In this document: positions 8,886-17,611 of the stretch, piece after piece
Position numbering within the stretch: position 1 is the stretch's first letter
How the letters are laid out: the number at the start of each line of letters is the position of its first letter
Source of the DNA: Pseudomonadota bacterium
GTDB lineage: Bacteria > Pseudomonadota > Gammaproteobacteria > Pseudomonadales > Pseudomonadaceae
NCBI GenBank assembly: GCA_023431055.1
Contig: JAEYXX010000029.1
Location: forward strand, 1-25,069
Direction of reading: 5' to 3'
Length of the DNA: 25,069 bases
Made by a program: the position numbers and the translations under genes
The notes under the pieces: generated by a model
Told to the model about the DNA's origin: nothing
The model's input: only the letters and a program-made list of their open reading frames with translations
Database searches by the model: none

Positions 8886-9620
8886 GTGAGCGTGAAAGCC
8901 GGCAAGCATGCACGAGAATTGCTGCTCAAGGAATACCGTGGCGTGCTCAGCACCCACTCCAAGGCCATGCCGGGTTTCCCTTTCGGATCGGTGGTGCCCT
9001 ACTGCCTGGACGCCGAGGGCCGGCCACTGATCCTGATCAGCCGCATCGCCCAGCACACCCATAATCTCGGGCAGGACGCCAAATGTTCGCTATTGGTTGG
9101 CGAGCGTGGCGCAGAGGATGTGCAGGCGGTCGGCCGCCTCACTTTGCTCGCCGAAGCACGACAGTTGCATGACGAGAGCGAAATCGAAGCGGCCGCACAA
9201 CGTTATTACCGCTTTTTCCCACAGTCGCGCGACTACCATCGGGCGCATGATTTCGATTTCTGGCGGCTGGAGCCGGTGCGCTGGCGTTTCATCGGCGGTT
9301 TCGGTGCCATTCACTGGCTCGACCAGGTGGCCCTGGCCAACCCCTTCGCGACGGACGGCAGCGAAGCGAGCATGGTCGAGCACATGAATGAAGACCACGC
9401 CAAGGCCATCGCCCACTACGTCGAACTGGCCGGCCTGCCCCGGCACGAACCGGCGCAGATGGTCGGTGTCGACAGCGAGGGCTTTCACCTGCGCATTGGC
9501 CAAAGCCTGCACTGGCTGGCCTTTCCAACATCCTGCAACAACCCGGGACAGGTGCGTGAAGCCCTGGTGACGCTGGCTCGCGCCGAGACCTGGCAGACCG
9601 ACGGCTTGGCTTCAGCTTGA
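8886..9620 (+). CDS. HugZ-like / PNPOx-fold protein with DUF2470 domain
   Basis: The product is 244 residues from GTG 8886. Residues ~5-150 form a split-barrel PNPOx-like flavin/haem-binding fold (FPFGSVVPYCLDAEGRPLI, ISRIAQHTHNL, ARQLHDESE), followed by a C-terminal DUF2470 domain starting SMVEHMNEDHAKAIAHY. This architecture is shared by HugZ haem-utilisation proteins and by family members of unknown role. No haem-uptake genes are nearby, so a haem function is only a possibility. The GTG start is preferred over the in-frame ATG at 8835: GAGGAG at 8873-8878 lies 7 nt before the GTG, and the resulting length fits the family. fxsA follows closely on the same strand. Confidence 0.87.
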   Translation: MSVKAGKHARELLLKEYRGVLSTHSKAMPGFPFGSVVPYCLDAEGRPLILISRIAQHTHNLGQDAKCSLLVGERGAEDVQAVGRLTLLAEARQLHDESEIEAAAQRYYRFFPQSRDYHRAHDFDFWRLEPVRWRFIGGFGAIHWLDQVALANPFATDGSEASMVEHMNEDHAKAIAHYVELAGLPRHEPAQMVGVDSEGFHLRIGQSLHWLAFPTSCNNPGQVREALVTLARAETWQTDGLASA

Positions 9621-9685
9621 ATTCAGGCCACAACCCCATACTTAACTCCTACTGGAAGCTCGCTTCCGCCAAGGACTCTCTGAAC

Positions 9686-10135
9686 ATGCGCGCGTTTCTG
9701 TTTCTCTTCCTGCTCTTCCCGATCATCGAGCTGGCGTTACTGATCAAGGTCGGCAGCGCCATTGGCGTGCTGCCCACTCTGCTGTTGATCATCGGTACCG
9801 CGGTGCTTGGCAGTATCCTGCTGCGCGTCGCCGGGGTCGCCACCGCCTGGCGTGCCCGGGAAAAACTCTCGCGCGGCGAACTGCCCGAGCAGGAAATGCT
9901 CGAAGGCCTGTTGATCGCCGTTGGTGGTGGCCTGCTGCTGCTGCCGGGCTTCATCAGCGACATCTTCGGCGTGCTCTGCCTGATTCCCTTCACCCGTCGC
10001 CTGCTGGTCGGCAAGATTCGCCGCCGCGCCGAGGAACAGGCCCTGCGCCAGCGCGCCTTCTTCGACGACCAGGCTGCCCGCACCGGCAAGACCAACCCGA
10101 ACGTCCTCGAAGGCGAGTACGAGCGTCGCGACTAA
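9686..10135 (+). CDS. fxsA: FxsA family membrane protein
   Basis: FxsA is an inner-membrane protein; in E. coli, overproducing it relieves phage T7 exclusion by the F plasmid. The 149-residue product starts MRAFLFLFLLFPIIELALLI and has two N-terminal hydrophobic helices (about 2-22 and 28-50) and a further long hydrophobic region near 80-110 (GLLIAVGGGLLLLPGFISDIFG), the FxsA signature. The tail is charged and cytosolic in type. The open frame extends to 9617, overlapping the previous gene, but the extension lacks family character. ATG 9686 has AAGGA about 12 nt upstream. The gene precedes groESL, as in several gamma-proteobacteria. Confidence 0.92.
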   Translation: MRAFLFLFLLFPIIELALLIKVGSAIGVLPTLLLIIGTAVLGSILLRVAGVATAWRAREKLSRGELPEQEMLEGLLIAVGGGLLLLPGFISDIFGVLCLIPFTRRLLVGKIRRRAEEQALRQRAFFDDQAARTGKTNPNVLEGEYERRD

Positions 10136-10146
10136 CTGCTTCACTG

Positions 10147-10169
10147 CGGGCGCCGCCTTGCGGCGCCCG
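10147..10169. terminator. Strong GC hairpin after fxsA
   Basis: CGGGCGCCGC-CTT-GCGGCGCCCG is a perfect 10-bp stem just after the fxsA stop. It lacks a T-run, so it is either a weak terminator or an RNA-stabilising hairpin at the 3' end. Confidence 0.55.
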
Positions 10170-10214
10170 ATCTCTCGCCCAGCCTGGCGCATGTAAAAAA
10201 TTTACGTCAGCCCC

Positions 10215-10242
10215 CTTGAAATGCCCTTGCCCGCCCACATGT
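10215..10242 (+). promoter_or_regulatory. Sigma-32 heat-shock promoter of groES-groEL
   Basis: CTTGAAA (10215-10221) and CCCACATGT (10234-10242), spaced 12 nt, closely match the RpoH consensus (CTTGAAA - CCCCATNT). It lies about 147 nt before groES and points the right way. No CIRCE (HrcA) element is visible, consistent with sigma-32 control as in other gamma-proteobacteria. A small palindrome GTAAA-AAA-TTTAC (10193-10205) lies just upstream. Confidence 0.82.
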
Positions 10243-10388
10243 AGCAGTCACCGCAAGGTGCCTGCCCCTGAGGCAGTCCAACTTTCGCGGTACGCCCAGC
10301 GTGCCGCACCCGGCCTCGCCGGATTTTACAAACCCGCCGACCACACAGAGTCGGCAAGTTGGCCATCAATTGTTAGGAGAGATCGACA

Positions 10389-10682
10389 ATGAAGCTTCGT
10401 CCTCTGCATGACCGCGTCGTGATCCGTCGCAGCGAAGAAGAGACCAAAACCGCAGGCGGCATCGTGCTGCCGGGTTCGGCCGCCGAGAAGCCGAACCAAG
10501 GTGAAGTCGTTGCCGTCGGTACCGGTAAGGTTCTGGATAACGGCGAAGTCCGTCCGCTGGCCGTCAAGGTCGGTGACAAGGTGGTATTCGGCCCGTACTC
10601 CGGCAGCAACACCGTCAAAGTCGACGGCGAAGACCTGCTGGTAATGGGCGAGAACGAAATCCTCGCTGTCGTCGAAGCCTGA
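10389..10682 (+). CDS. groES: Co-chaperonin GroES (Hsp10)
   Basis: GroES forms the heptameric lid of the GroEL chamber. The 97-residue product starts [20 protein letters not shown], contains the mobile loop ([16 protein letters not shown], about 16-31), and ends [11 protein letters not shown], all as in the family. AGGAGAG lies about 8 nt before the ATG. It is first in the groESL operon, 48 nt before groEL, under the heat-shock promoter at 10215. Confidence 0.98.
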   Translation: MKLRPLHDRVVIRRSEEETKTAGGIVLPGSAAEKPNQGEVVAVGTGKVLDNGEVRPLAVKVGDKVVFGPYSGSNTVKVDGEDLLVMGENEILAVVEA

Positions 10683-10718
10683 TTCCCACGAATCTCCGTT
10701 TAACCTTCAAGAATTTGA

Positions 10719-12377
<1,659 letters not shown>

Positions 12378-12404
12378 GCCGACCGGTTCCCACGCAGTAC
12401 CAAG

Positions 12405-12433
12405 AACCCCGCGCCAGTCGCGGGGTTTTTTTT
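12405..12433 (+). terminator. Terminator of groESL
   Basis: AACCCCGCG-CCAGT-CGCGGGGTT followed by eight T lies 28 nt after the groEL stop codon: a textbook intrinsic terminator. Confidence 0.95.
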
Positions 12434-12466
12434 GGCCTGCCATCCATGGCGGCCACCCTGCGGGCC

Positions 12467-12505
12467 GTCGCTACGCGACGTTAAAAATTTCTCCCGGAAA
12501 TTTTT
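12467..12505. other. Two adjacent hairpins downstream of groEL
   Basis: CGTCGC-TAC-GCGACG (12467-12481) is followed by the AT-rich perfect repeat AAAAATTTC-TCCCG-GAAATTTTT (12483-12505). The second could act as a terminator or as part of the 5' leader of the kinase-like gene starting at 12661. I see no gene between 12434 and 12660. Confidence 0.5.
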
Positions 12506-12660
12506 TATGCCCGACGAAAAGCGATACAGGCCGAAAAATCCGATGACATTACCGATGGACTCGGGAACGTTGTTTGCTTATGTTTTGTTACAACCCTGAA
12601 CGATGCAGTCCCCGTTCACGAGACGAGTGCTGCGTAAACCTCCAATAGAAGAACAAAAAT

Positions 12661-13365
12661 ATGGCCCCTTGCAGTACGCGCGAGATTCCTCAGCAGGTAT
12701 TCCAATACTGGTGGCAACAGCAAGGTGATTGGGTCGAAGAGCCCAACGCTCGCCGCGGCGGCGAAAGTGGTGTGCAGCGCCTGCTGGATGAAACCGGCGT
12801 GCTCTACGCCAAGAAACAGATCGGCCATATCTACCGCAGCCTGCTGCACCCACAGGGACGCCCGACCGTACTGCGCGAACGCAGTGCATTGCTGGCCCTG
12901 GACGCACTCGGCGTGCCCGTTCCCAAGCTGATCTACTGCGGCGTTGAACGCGACCCACAACAGGGCTGGCGGGGCCTGCTGGTGACCGCCGAGCTCGAAG
13001 GCTTCATGGACATCGAAAGCTGGTACGCCAAAGGCGGCCGCGAAGCCTGTGGCGAAGCCGCACACACCGAGCTGCTGCAACTTGTTGGCGCGACTCTGGC
13101 GCGCATGCACCTGGGGCGCTGGCAGCACGGTTGCCTGTATGCCAAACATGTCTTCGTTAACCTTGCCGGCGAAACGCCGCAGGTTGCCCTGCTGGATCTG
13201 GAGAAAAGCCGTCGCCGCCTGACACGCGCCCAGGCCGCTCAGCACGACCTGCCTCAACTACGACGCCACAGCCCCTGGTCCGACACCGACTGGCAGCAAC
13301 TGCTGCAGGGCTATCGCCAGATCTTCGCCGATGGTGCCAAAGGCCACGGCACGGCTATTGCGTAA
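12661..13365 (+). CDS. InaA / Kdo-kinase-like protein (possible pseudokinase)
   Basis: A 234-residue protein with the fold of the lipopolysaccharide core (Kdo/WaaP) kinase family, closest to InaA-type proteins. Visible blocks are YAKKQIGHIYRS (candidate ATP-binding lysines 51-52), a PTVLRERSALLAL helix (Glu73), QHGCLYAKHVFVN at 155-167 in the catalytic-loop position, and LLDLEKSRRRL at 177-187 in the metal-binding position. The usual catalytic aspartate of the H-x-D motif is replaced (HGC), so activity is uncertain. It follows groEL on the same strand but beyond its terminator, and ends at its own terminator. No LPS genes are nearby. The ribosome site is weak: I see only AGAAGAAC-type purines before the ATG. 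Confidence 0.8.
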   Translation: MAPCSTREIPQQVFQYWWQQQGDWVEEPNARRGGESGVQRLLDETGVLYAKKQIGHIYRSLLHPQGRPTVLRERSALLALDALGVPVPKLIYCGVERDPQQGWRGLLVTAELEGFMDIESWYAKGGREACGEAAHTELLQLVGATLARMHLGRWQHGCLYAKHVFVNLAGETPQVALLDLEKSRRRLTRAQAAQHDLPQLRRHSPWSDTDWQQLLQGYRQIFADGAKGHGTAIA

Positions 13366-13372
13366 ACAAACG

Positions 13373-13402
13373 ACTGCCGGCCCAGGGTCGGCAGTGTTTT
13401 TT
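13373..13402 (+). terminator. Terminator after the InaA-like gene
   Basis: ACTGCCG...CGGCAGT, a 7-bp stem extendable by CCC/GGG, is followed by TG and six T, just after the stop codon at 13365. Confidence 0.88.
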
Positions 13403-13723
13403 CCGCAACACCTCGTTCCATCCGCATCACCCCCACCAGGAAGTGGCTCTACCTTGCACCTTTGCGCTGGGTAGCAAGCAGAGCTGCAGGCGACTGCAAC
13501 TGCCAGGGCCGGCTGTTACAGGGGGCCTTAACGGGCACCTAAGGTTACGTCGATACGTTACCCGCAGCATTGTTGAACCAACCGACAAGGCCCGTGTCCC
13601 AGCACAGCCCCGGCTGGTGCCAGCTACGCGCTAAGACCGTTCGTCGCATGAGACGACGACAAGGCAATGGGTGATCTAGGTTTAGCGAACAGCGTTTGGC
13701 AGCGCTTTCAAGGGGTTAGCAAA
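13403..13723. other. Gene-free interval
   Basis: Open frames here are short and look like chance. A TCGTCG-CATGAGA-CGACGA hairpin lies at 13641-13659 and a GTTACG/CGTTAC near-palindrome around 13542-13560. No convincing promoter hexamers or RNA gene were recognised. This is presumably the leader of the small gene at 13724. Confidence 0.4.
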
Positions 13724-13960
13724 ATGAAATTAGAAATAGCACGAGGTTTGTTCCTGGGCCTCGCCCTCAGCGTAACGGCAATCGCCGCCGCAGCCTGGCA
13801 GGAGCCCGGCCCGCGCGTGCTGGAAGCGCAAGCCTGCGCCGCCGCAGAGCCCTGCCCCACCGCACCTTTGCGCAAGCAAGTGCAGCCCGCCGCCAAACCC
13901 GATGCCAACCTGCTGGTGCTGATGTTCGGCCTCAGTGGCGCGATGAAGGGCGAGCACTAA
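13724..13960 (+). CDS. Small exported or membrane-anchored hypothetical protein, 78 aa
   Basis: I do not recognise a family. The N-terminus MKLEIARGLFLGLALSVTA followed by an Ala-rich stretch is a good signal peptide or single membrane anchor. The rest is about 50 residues, rich in Ala and Pro, with two cysteines (C-AAAEP-C) that could form a disulphide in the periplasm, and a hydrophobic patch near the end (LLVLMFGLSGAM). AAGGGG lies 8 nt before the ATG, which decides the start over the in-frame codon at 13667. The 3' end overlaps an open minus-strand frame. Function unknown. Confidence 0.65.
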   Translation: MKLEIARGLFLGLALSVTAIAAAAWQEPGPRVLEAQACAAAEPCPTAPLRKQVQPAAKPDANLLVLMFGLSGAMKGEH

Positions 13961-13973
13961 ACCACACCCAGGG

Positions 13974-14213
13974 TCATACCTCGCCCAGCGGGCTGACCTG
14001 CATCAGCAGGTGGCCCGCCAGGCGCTGCCTCTTGGCGCTCATACCCGCGCAGCTCGATCACCCGTTCTGCTCCTCGATACTCCCAGTACTCGCTCATGCC
14101 TCTGGCCCCACAGGCCACATCCCTGAGAATGCCCGCATAGTGGCGTTTTAGAGCCTCTCGTTCAGTTTTGATTAAGTAAGAATCTTTATCGTCGCCCCGG
14201 AAGTGACCGATCG
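13974..14213 (-). pseudogene. Possible decayed or unannotated minus-strand coding region
   Basis: On the minus strand, a frame from a stop near 14213 stays open to 13957 and reads like protein in its first part (KTEREALKRHYAGILRDV, then MSEYWEYRGAERVIELRGY). No ATG with a ribosome site is present at its head; the only ATG is at 14097 (46 codons). Near 14030-14040 the protein-like reading seems to pass to another frame (KRQRLAGHLLMQVSPLGEV, stop at 13974-13976), as if a frameshift had occurred. I do not recognise the family. It could be a gene remnant or a coincidence; no competing plus-strand gene covers 13961-14202. Confidence 0.3.
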
Positions 14214-14218
14214 GTCAC
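14203..14218. promoter_or_regulatory. 16-bp perfect palindrome upstream of carbonic anhydrase
   Basis: GTGACCGA-TCGGTCAC is a perfect, gapless palindrome 57-72 bp upstream of the carbonic anhydrase start. Symmetric GACCG-CGGTC sites of this kind resemble operators of TetR-family repressors. An operator role is inferred; no regulator gene is adjacent. Confidence 0.5.
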
Positions 14219-14274
14219 AGGCGTTTGGCTGGCAGTCGAGAACGTCACCGATGAACATCACAGGAGATGCAACG

Positions 14275-15006
14275 ATGAACTCAACCGCTTCCCGAACCGG
14301 CAATACCCTGCGCCCCGTCGCCAAGGACAACGCGCTGGCCGCCCTGCAACAACTGCTGCAGGGCTTTCGGCGTTTCCGCCAGGAGGTCTACCCGCAGCAG
14401 CAGGCGCTGTTCAAGCGTCTGGCCTCGGCGCAGTCGCCCAGCGCAATGTTCATCACCTGCGCCGACTCGCGCATCGTGCCGGAGCTGATCACCCAGAGCG
14501 ACCCCGGCACCCTGTTCGTCACCCGCAACGTGGGTAACGTGGTACCGCCCTACGGACAGATGAACGGCGGCGTATCCACCGCCATCGAGTACGCCGTACT
14601 GGCGCTCGGCGTACAGCACATCATCGTCTGCGGCCATTCCGACTGCGGTGCGATGAAGGCCGTGCTCAACCCGGACAGCCTCGACGGCATGCCCACGGTA
14701 CGCGCCTGGCTACGCCATGCCGAAGTGGCGCGCAGCGTGGTGGCGGACAACTGCAAGTGCGGCAGCGCCCATGAAACCCTCGGCGTGCTGACCGAAGAAA
14801 ACGTGGTGGCGCAGCTCGACCACCTGCGCACTCACCCTTCCGTCGCCGCCCGTCTGGCCAGCGGCCAATTGCAGATCCATGGCTGGGTCTACGACATCGA
14901 CAGTGGCGGCATCCGCGCCTACGACGCCGCTTCGGGCAACTTCCTTCCGCTTGACGGCGACGAGCAGCCCTGCGCCACCCCGCAACCGCGCTACGCCAGC
15001 GCCTGA
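14275..15006 (+). CDS. Beta-class carbonic anhydrase
   Basis: It interconverts CO2 and bicarbonate in the cytosol. The product is 243 residues. The zinc site is complete: Cys62 and Asp64 in the TCADSRIVPE motif, and His121 and Cys124 in CGHSDCGAMKA, with the RNVGN block at 84-88. These place it in the beta class. In-frame starts exist at 14203 (GTG) and 14251, but ATG 14275 has AGGAG 8 nt upstream, so I chose it. It is followed by a SulP transporter gene on the same strand, 84 nt on, with a hairpin between. The pair resembles the P. aeruginosa PA0102-PA0103 arrangement, in which a beta-CA neighbours a SulP protein. Confidence 0.95.
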   Translation: MNSTASRTGNTLRPVAKDNALAALQQLLQGFRRFRQEVYPQQQALFKRLASAQSPSAMFITCADSRIVPELITQSDPGTLFVTRNVGNVVPPYGQMNGGVSTAIEYAVLALGVQHIIVCGHSDCGAMKAVLNPDSLDGMPTVRAWLRHAEVARSVVADNCKCGSAHETLGVLTEENVVAQLDHLRTHPSVAARLASGQLQIHGWVYDIDSGGIRAYDAASGNFLPLDGDEQPCATPQPRYASA

Positions 15007-15022
15007 TCCACCCATTTCCCTG

Positions 15023-15061
15023 AGCCTGTGCCCCTGGATGGCGCGGGCACGGGCTGCTTTT
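15023..15061 (+). terminator. Terminator or attenuator between carbonic anhydrase and SulP
   Basis: AGCCTGTGCCC and GGGCACGGGCT (one G-T pair) form an 11-bp stem with an 11-nt loop, followed by GCTTTT. It probably reduces read-through into the transporter gene rather than fully separating the two. Confidence 0.65.
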
Positions 15062-15090
15062 GCCCGTAGATCGGGTCAGGAGAGATATTC

Positions 15091-16602
15091 ATGACTGTAT
15101 TTCGCACACTGCCACGGGACGCGCTGGCGTCCGTGGTGGTCTTTCTCGTCGCCCTGCCGCTGTGCATGGGCATCGCCATCGCCTCCGGCATGCCGCCGGC
15201 CAAGGGACTGATCACCGGCATCATCGGCGGTCTGGTGGTCGGTTTCATCGCCGGCGCGCCACTACAGGTGAGCGGCCCGGCTGCCGGCCTCGCCGTGCTG
15301 GTGTTCGAGCTGGTGCGTACTCACGGCATGGCTGCGCTAGGCCCGGTGTTGCTGCTGGCCGGCCTGATCCAGCTGCTCGCCGGCACCTTGCGCCTGGGCG
15401 GCTGGTTTCGCGTCACCGCGCCGGCGGTGGTCTACGGCATGCTCGCCGGCATCGGCATCCTCATCGTGTTGTCGCAGGTGCACGTGATGATCGATGCCGC
15501 GCCCAAGGCCTCCGGCCTGGACAACCTGCTGGCCTTCCCCGGCGCCGTGGGTGATGCGCTGACCCTGCTCGGCAGCAACGCCATGATCGCCGGTGCAGTG
15601 GGCCTCGGCACCATCGCCAGCATCTGGCTGTGGGAGCGTTTTCGCCCAGCGCCACTGCGCTTTCTGCCCGGCGCGCTGGTCGGCGTGACGCTCGCCACTC
15701 TGGCCAGCCTGTGGCTGACACTGCCGGTCAAACGCGTCGAACTGCCGGCCAACCTCGGCGATGCCATCGACTGGATCACCCCGCAGGGCTTGGCCAGCCT
15801 GGCCGATCCGCAACTGCTGATCGCGGCGCTAGCCCTGGCCTTTATTGCCAGCGCCGAGACGCTGCTGTCTGCCGCCGCTGTCGACCGCATGCACGATGGC
15901 CCACGTGCGCGCTTCAACCGCGAACTATCTGCCCAGGGCATCGGCAACATGCTTTGCGGTGCAGTCGGCGCCCTGCCGATGACCGGCGTGATCGTACGCA
16001 GCTCGGCCAACGTCCAGGCCGGTGCTCGCGGCCGCACCTCGACCATCCTCCACGGCGCCTGGCTATTGGCCCTGGTCGCTCTGCTGCCGGTCGTACTGCA
16101 GAGCATCCCGGTGGCCAGCCTCGGCGCGGTGCTGGTGTACACCGGCTGCAAACTGGTCGACCCCAAGGCCATGCGCAACCTCGGCCAGTACGGCCGCGCC
16201 CCGGTGTTCATCTACGCCGCCACGGCGCTGTGCATCGTCTTCACCGACCTGCTGACCGGCGTGCTGGTGGGCTTTGGCCTGACCTTACTGAAACTGGTGT
16301 GGAGCGCCTCACGCCTGCGCGCGAAGCTGGTGCCCACCGGCCCGAACAGCGCCGAACTGCGCATGAGCGGCGCCGCCACCTTCCTGCGCGTGCCACAACT
16401 GGCCAAACTGCTGGCCAGCATCGAACCGGGCACACGCCTGCACCTGAGCCTGGCGCGGGTCAGCTATATCGACCATGCCTGCATGGAACTGCTGGAAGAC
16501 TGGGGCCGCTCCGCCCGCGCCCAAGGCGGCGGGCTGGAAATCGCCGAAGGTGCGGCGTTGAAACGCCGAGTGGAAGGCAGGCAGCGCACCGCCCTGGCCT
16601 GA
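15091..16602 (+). CDS. SulP family anion (probably bicarbonate) transporter with STAS domain
   Basis: A 503-residue inner-membrane protein. Residues ~1-400 carry about 10-14 hydrophobic segments, with SulP signatures LPLCMGIAIASGMPPAKGLITGIIGG, SGPAAGLAVLVFE and FIASAETLLSAAAVDRM. The C-terminal ~80 residues (LRMSGAATFLRVPQLAKLL ... VSYIDHACMELLEDW) are a short STAS domain. SulP proteins move sulfate, bicarbonate or dicarboxylates. Placement beside a carbonic anhydrase argues for bicarbonate here, but this is inference from context. AGGAGAG lies 6-7 nt before the ATG. The gene ends ahead of a perfect 10-bp inverted repeat at 16612-16641. Confidence 0.9.
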   Translation: MTVFRTLPRDALASVVVFLVALPLCMGIAIASGMPPAKGLITGIIGGLVVGFIAGAPLQVSGPAAGLAVLVFELVRTHGMAALGPVLLLAGLIQLLAGTLRLGGWFRVTAPAVVYGMLAGIGILIVLSQVHVMIDAAPKASGLDNLLAFPGAVGDALTLLGSNAMIAGAVGLGTIASIWLWERFRPAPLRFLPGALVGVTLATLASLWLTLPVKRVELPANLGDAIDWITPQGLASLADPQLLIAALALAFIASAETLLSAAAVDRMHDGPRARFNRELSAQGIGNMLCGAVGALPMTGVIVRSSANVQAGARGRTSTILHGAWLLALVALLPVVLQSIPVASLGAVLVYTGCKLVDPKAMRNLGQYGRAPVFIYAATALCIVFTDLLTGVLVGFGLTLLKLVWSASRLRAKLVPTGPNSAELRMSGAATFLRVPQLAKLLASIEPGTRLHLSLARVSYIDHACMELLEDWGRSARAQGGGLEIAEGAALKRRVEGRQRTALA

Positions 16603-16611
16603 TTGCACCAC

Positions 16612-16641
16612 GGCTCACTCACCCAGGCCGCTGAGTGAGCC
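16612..16641. repeat. 10-bp inverted repeat after the SulP gene
   Basis: GGCTCACTCA and TGAGTGAGCC are perfect inverted arms 10 nt apart, directly downstream of the transporter stop codon. There is no T-run. It could be an RNA 3' hairpin or a weak terminator. Confidence 0.6.
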
Positions 16642-16647
16642 AGGTCA

Positions 16648-16704
16648 ATGGATCGACTGATGGACTATGGCGCAACGCCATTATTCGCAGTAATGTCGAT
16701 CCAT
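16648..16704. repeat. Nested palindromic element upstream of the NYN gene
   Basis: Outer arms ATGGATCGAC (16648-16657) and GTCGATCCAT (16695-16704) are perfect inverted repeats. Inside lies ATGGCG-CAA-CGCCAT (16667-16681), then ATTA/TAAT. The element ends 19 nt before the NYN-protein ATG. It could be an operator, a structured 5' leader, or a small repeat element. Confidence 0.6.
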
Positions 16705-16723
16705 CGCCCAGCAAGGACGCACC

Positions 16724-17540
16724 ATGGCCAGCAAACCCAACACCGCGCGCCAGCACAAGCACTTCGCTGTTTTGATCGATGCGGACAACGCCCCCGCCGC
16801 CATCGTCGAAGGCCTTTTCGAAGAAATCGCCAAGTACGGCGTCGCCAGCGTCAAACGCATCTATGGCGACTGGACGCAGCCCAACCTCGGCAGTTGGAAG
16901 AAAGTGCTGCTCGACCACTCCATCCAACCGATCCAGCAGTTCGCCTACACCAAGGGCAAGAACGCCACCGACAGCTCGCTGATCATCGACGCGATGGACC
17001 TGCTATACACCCGACGCTTCGATGGCTTTTGCCTGGTTTCCAGCGACAGTGACTTCACGCGGCTGGCGGCACGTTTGCGTGAGGAGGGGGCTGATTGTCT
17101 ACGGTTTCGGCGAGGAGAAAACACCCTCCCCCTTCGTCTCTGCCTGCGACAAGTTCATCTATACCGAAATCCTTCGTGCCGACGCAGCTAAGCCAGCGGA
17201 AGAGCCGCTCAGCAACGGCGACAAGATCAAAGACGTCGCTGGCGAGACCACCCCCGCCGAACCGGCCAAAGTGCCCGCCAAGCCGAAAGCACAGAAGGTA
17301 CCGGTGGACTTTATCGCCAAGGTCATCGACGACAGCGACGACGAGGACGGCTGGATCCAACTCGGCGCCCTCGGTTCGAACATCAGCAAACTGCGTCCGG
17401 CATTCGATGCCCGGCTATATGGCTTCAAGAAGCTCAGCGATTTGATCAAGGGGCATCCGAAGCGGTTTGAGCTGCAGGTGCGGGGCAGCAGCGCGACGGG
17501 GGGTGAAGCGTTGTATGTGCGGAATCGGAAAGCAGGGTGA
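16724..17540 (+). pseudogene. NYN-domain + OST-HTH (LOTUS) protein, broken by a 1-nt frameshift
   Basis: Frame 1 (from ATG 16724) encodes a NYN/PIN-like nuclease domain: FAVLIDADNAPAAIVEGLFE (Asp19, Asp21), KRIYGDWTQPN, then KNATDSSLIIDAMDLLYT (Asp83, Asp89) and FCLVSSDSDFTRLA (Asp108, Asp110). These are the acidic metal ligands expected of the LabA/DUF88 group. At 17086-17090 a run of five G pushes the reading out of frame, and translation would stop at 17191. With four G the protein continues as EEGLIVYGFGEEKTPSPFVSACDKFIY and ends with an OST-HTH/LOTUS domain (GWIQLGALGSNISKLRPAF ... YGFKKLSDLIKGHP), giving about 271 residues in all. The break may be real, phase-variable or a sequencing error. 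The family is thought to process or bind RNA. Confidence 0.85.
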
Positions 17541-17611
17541 TAGCTTTACAGCTAATGTTGGTAGGCATCGTTTCGCCCAATACAAGGGTTTAACACAACA
17601 AGGTAAAAGAT

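Noticed and set aside
13443..13634. 63-codon plus-strand frame before the small exported protein
   Set aside because: No ribosome site, Arg/Pro/Leu-rich chance composition, no feature of a real protein.
15432..16211. 259-codon open frame on the minus strand
   Set aside because: Antisense to the SulP gene; Ser/Arg/Pro-rich with no motif.
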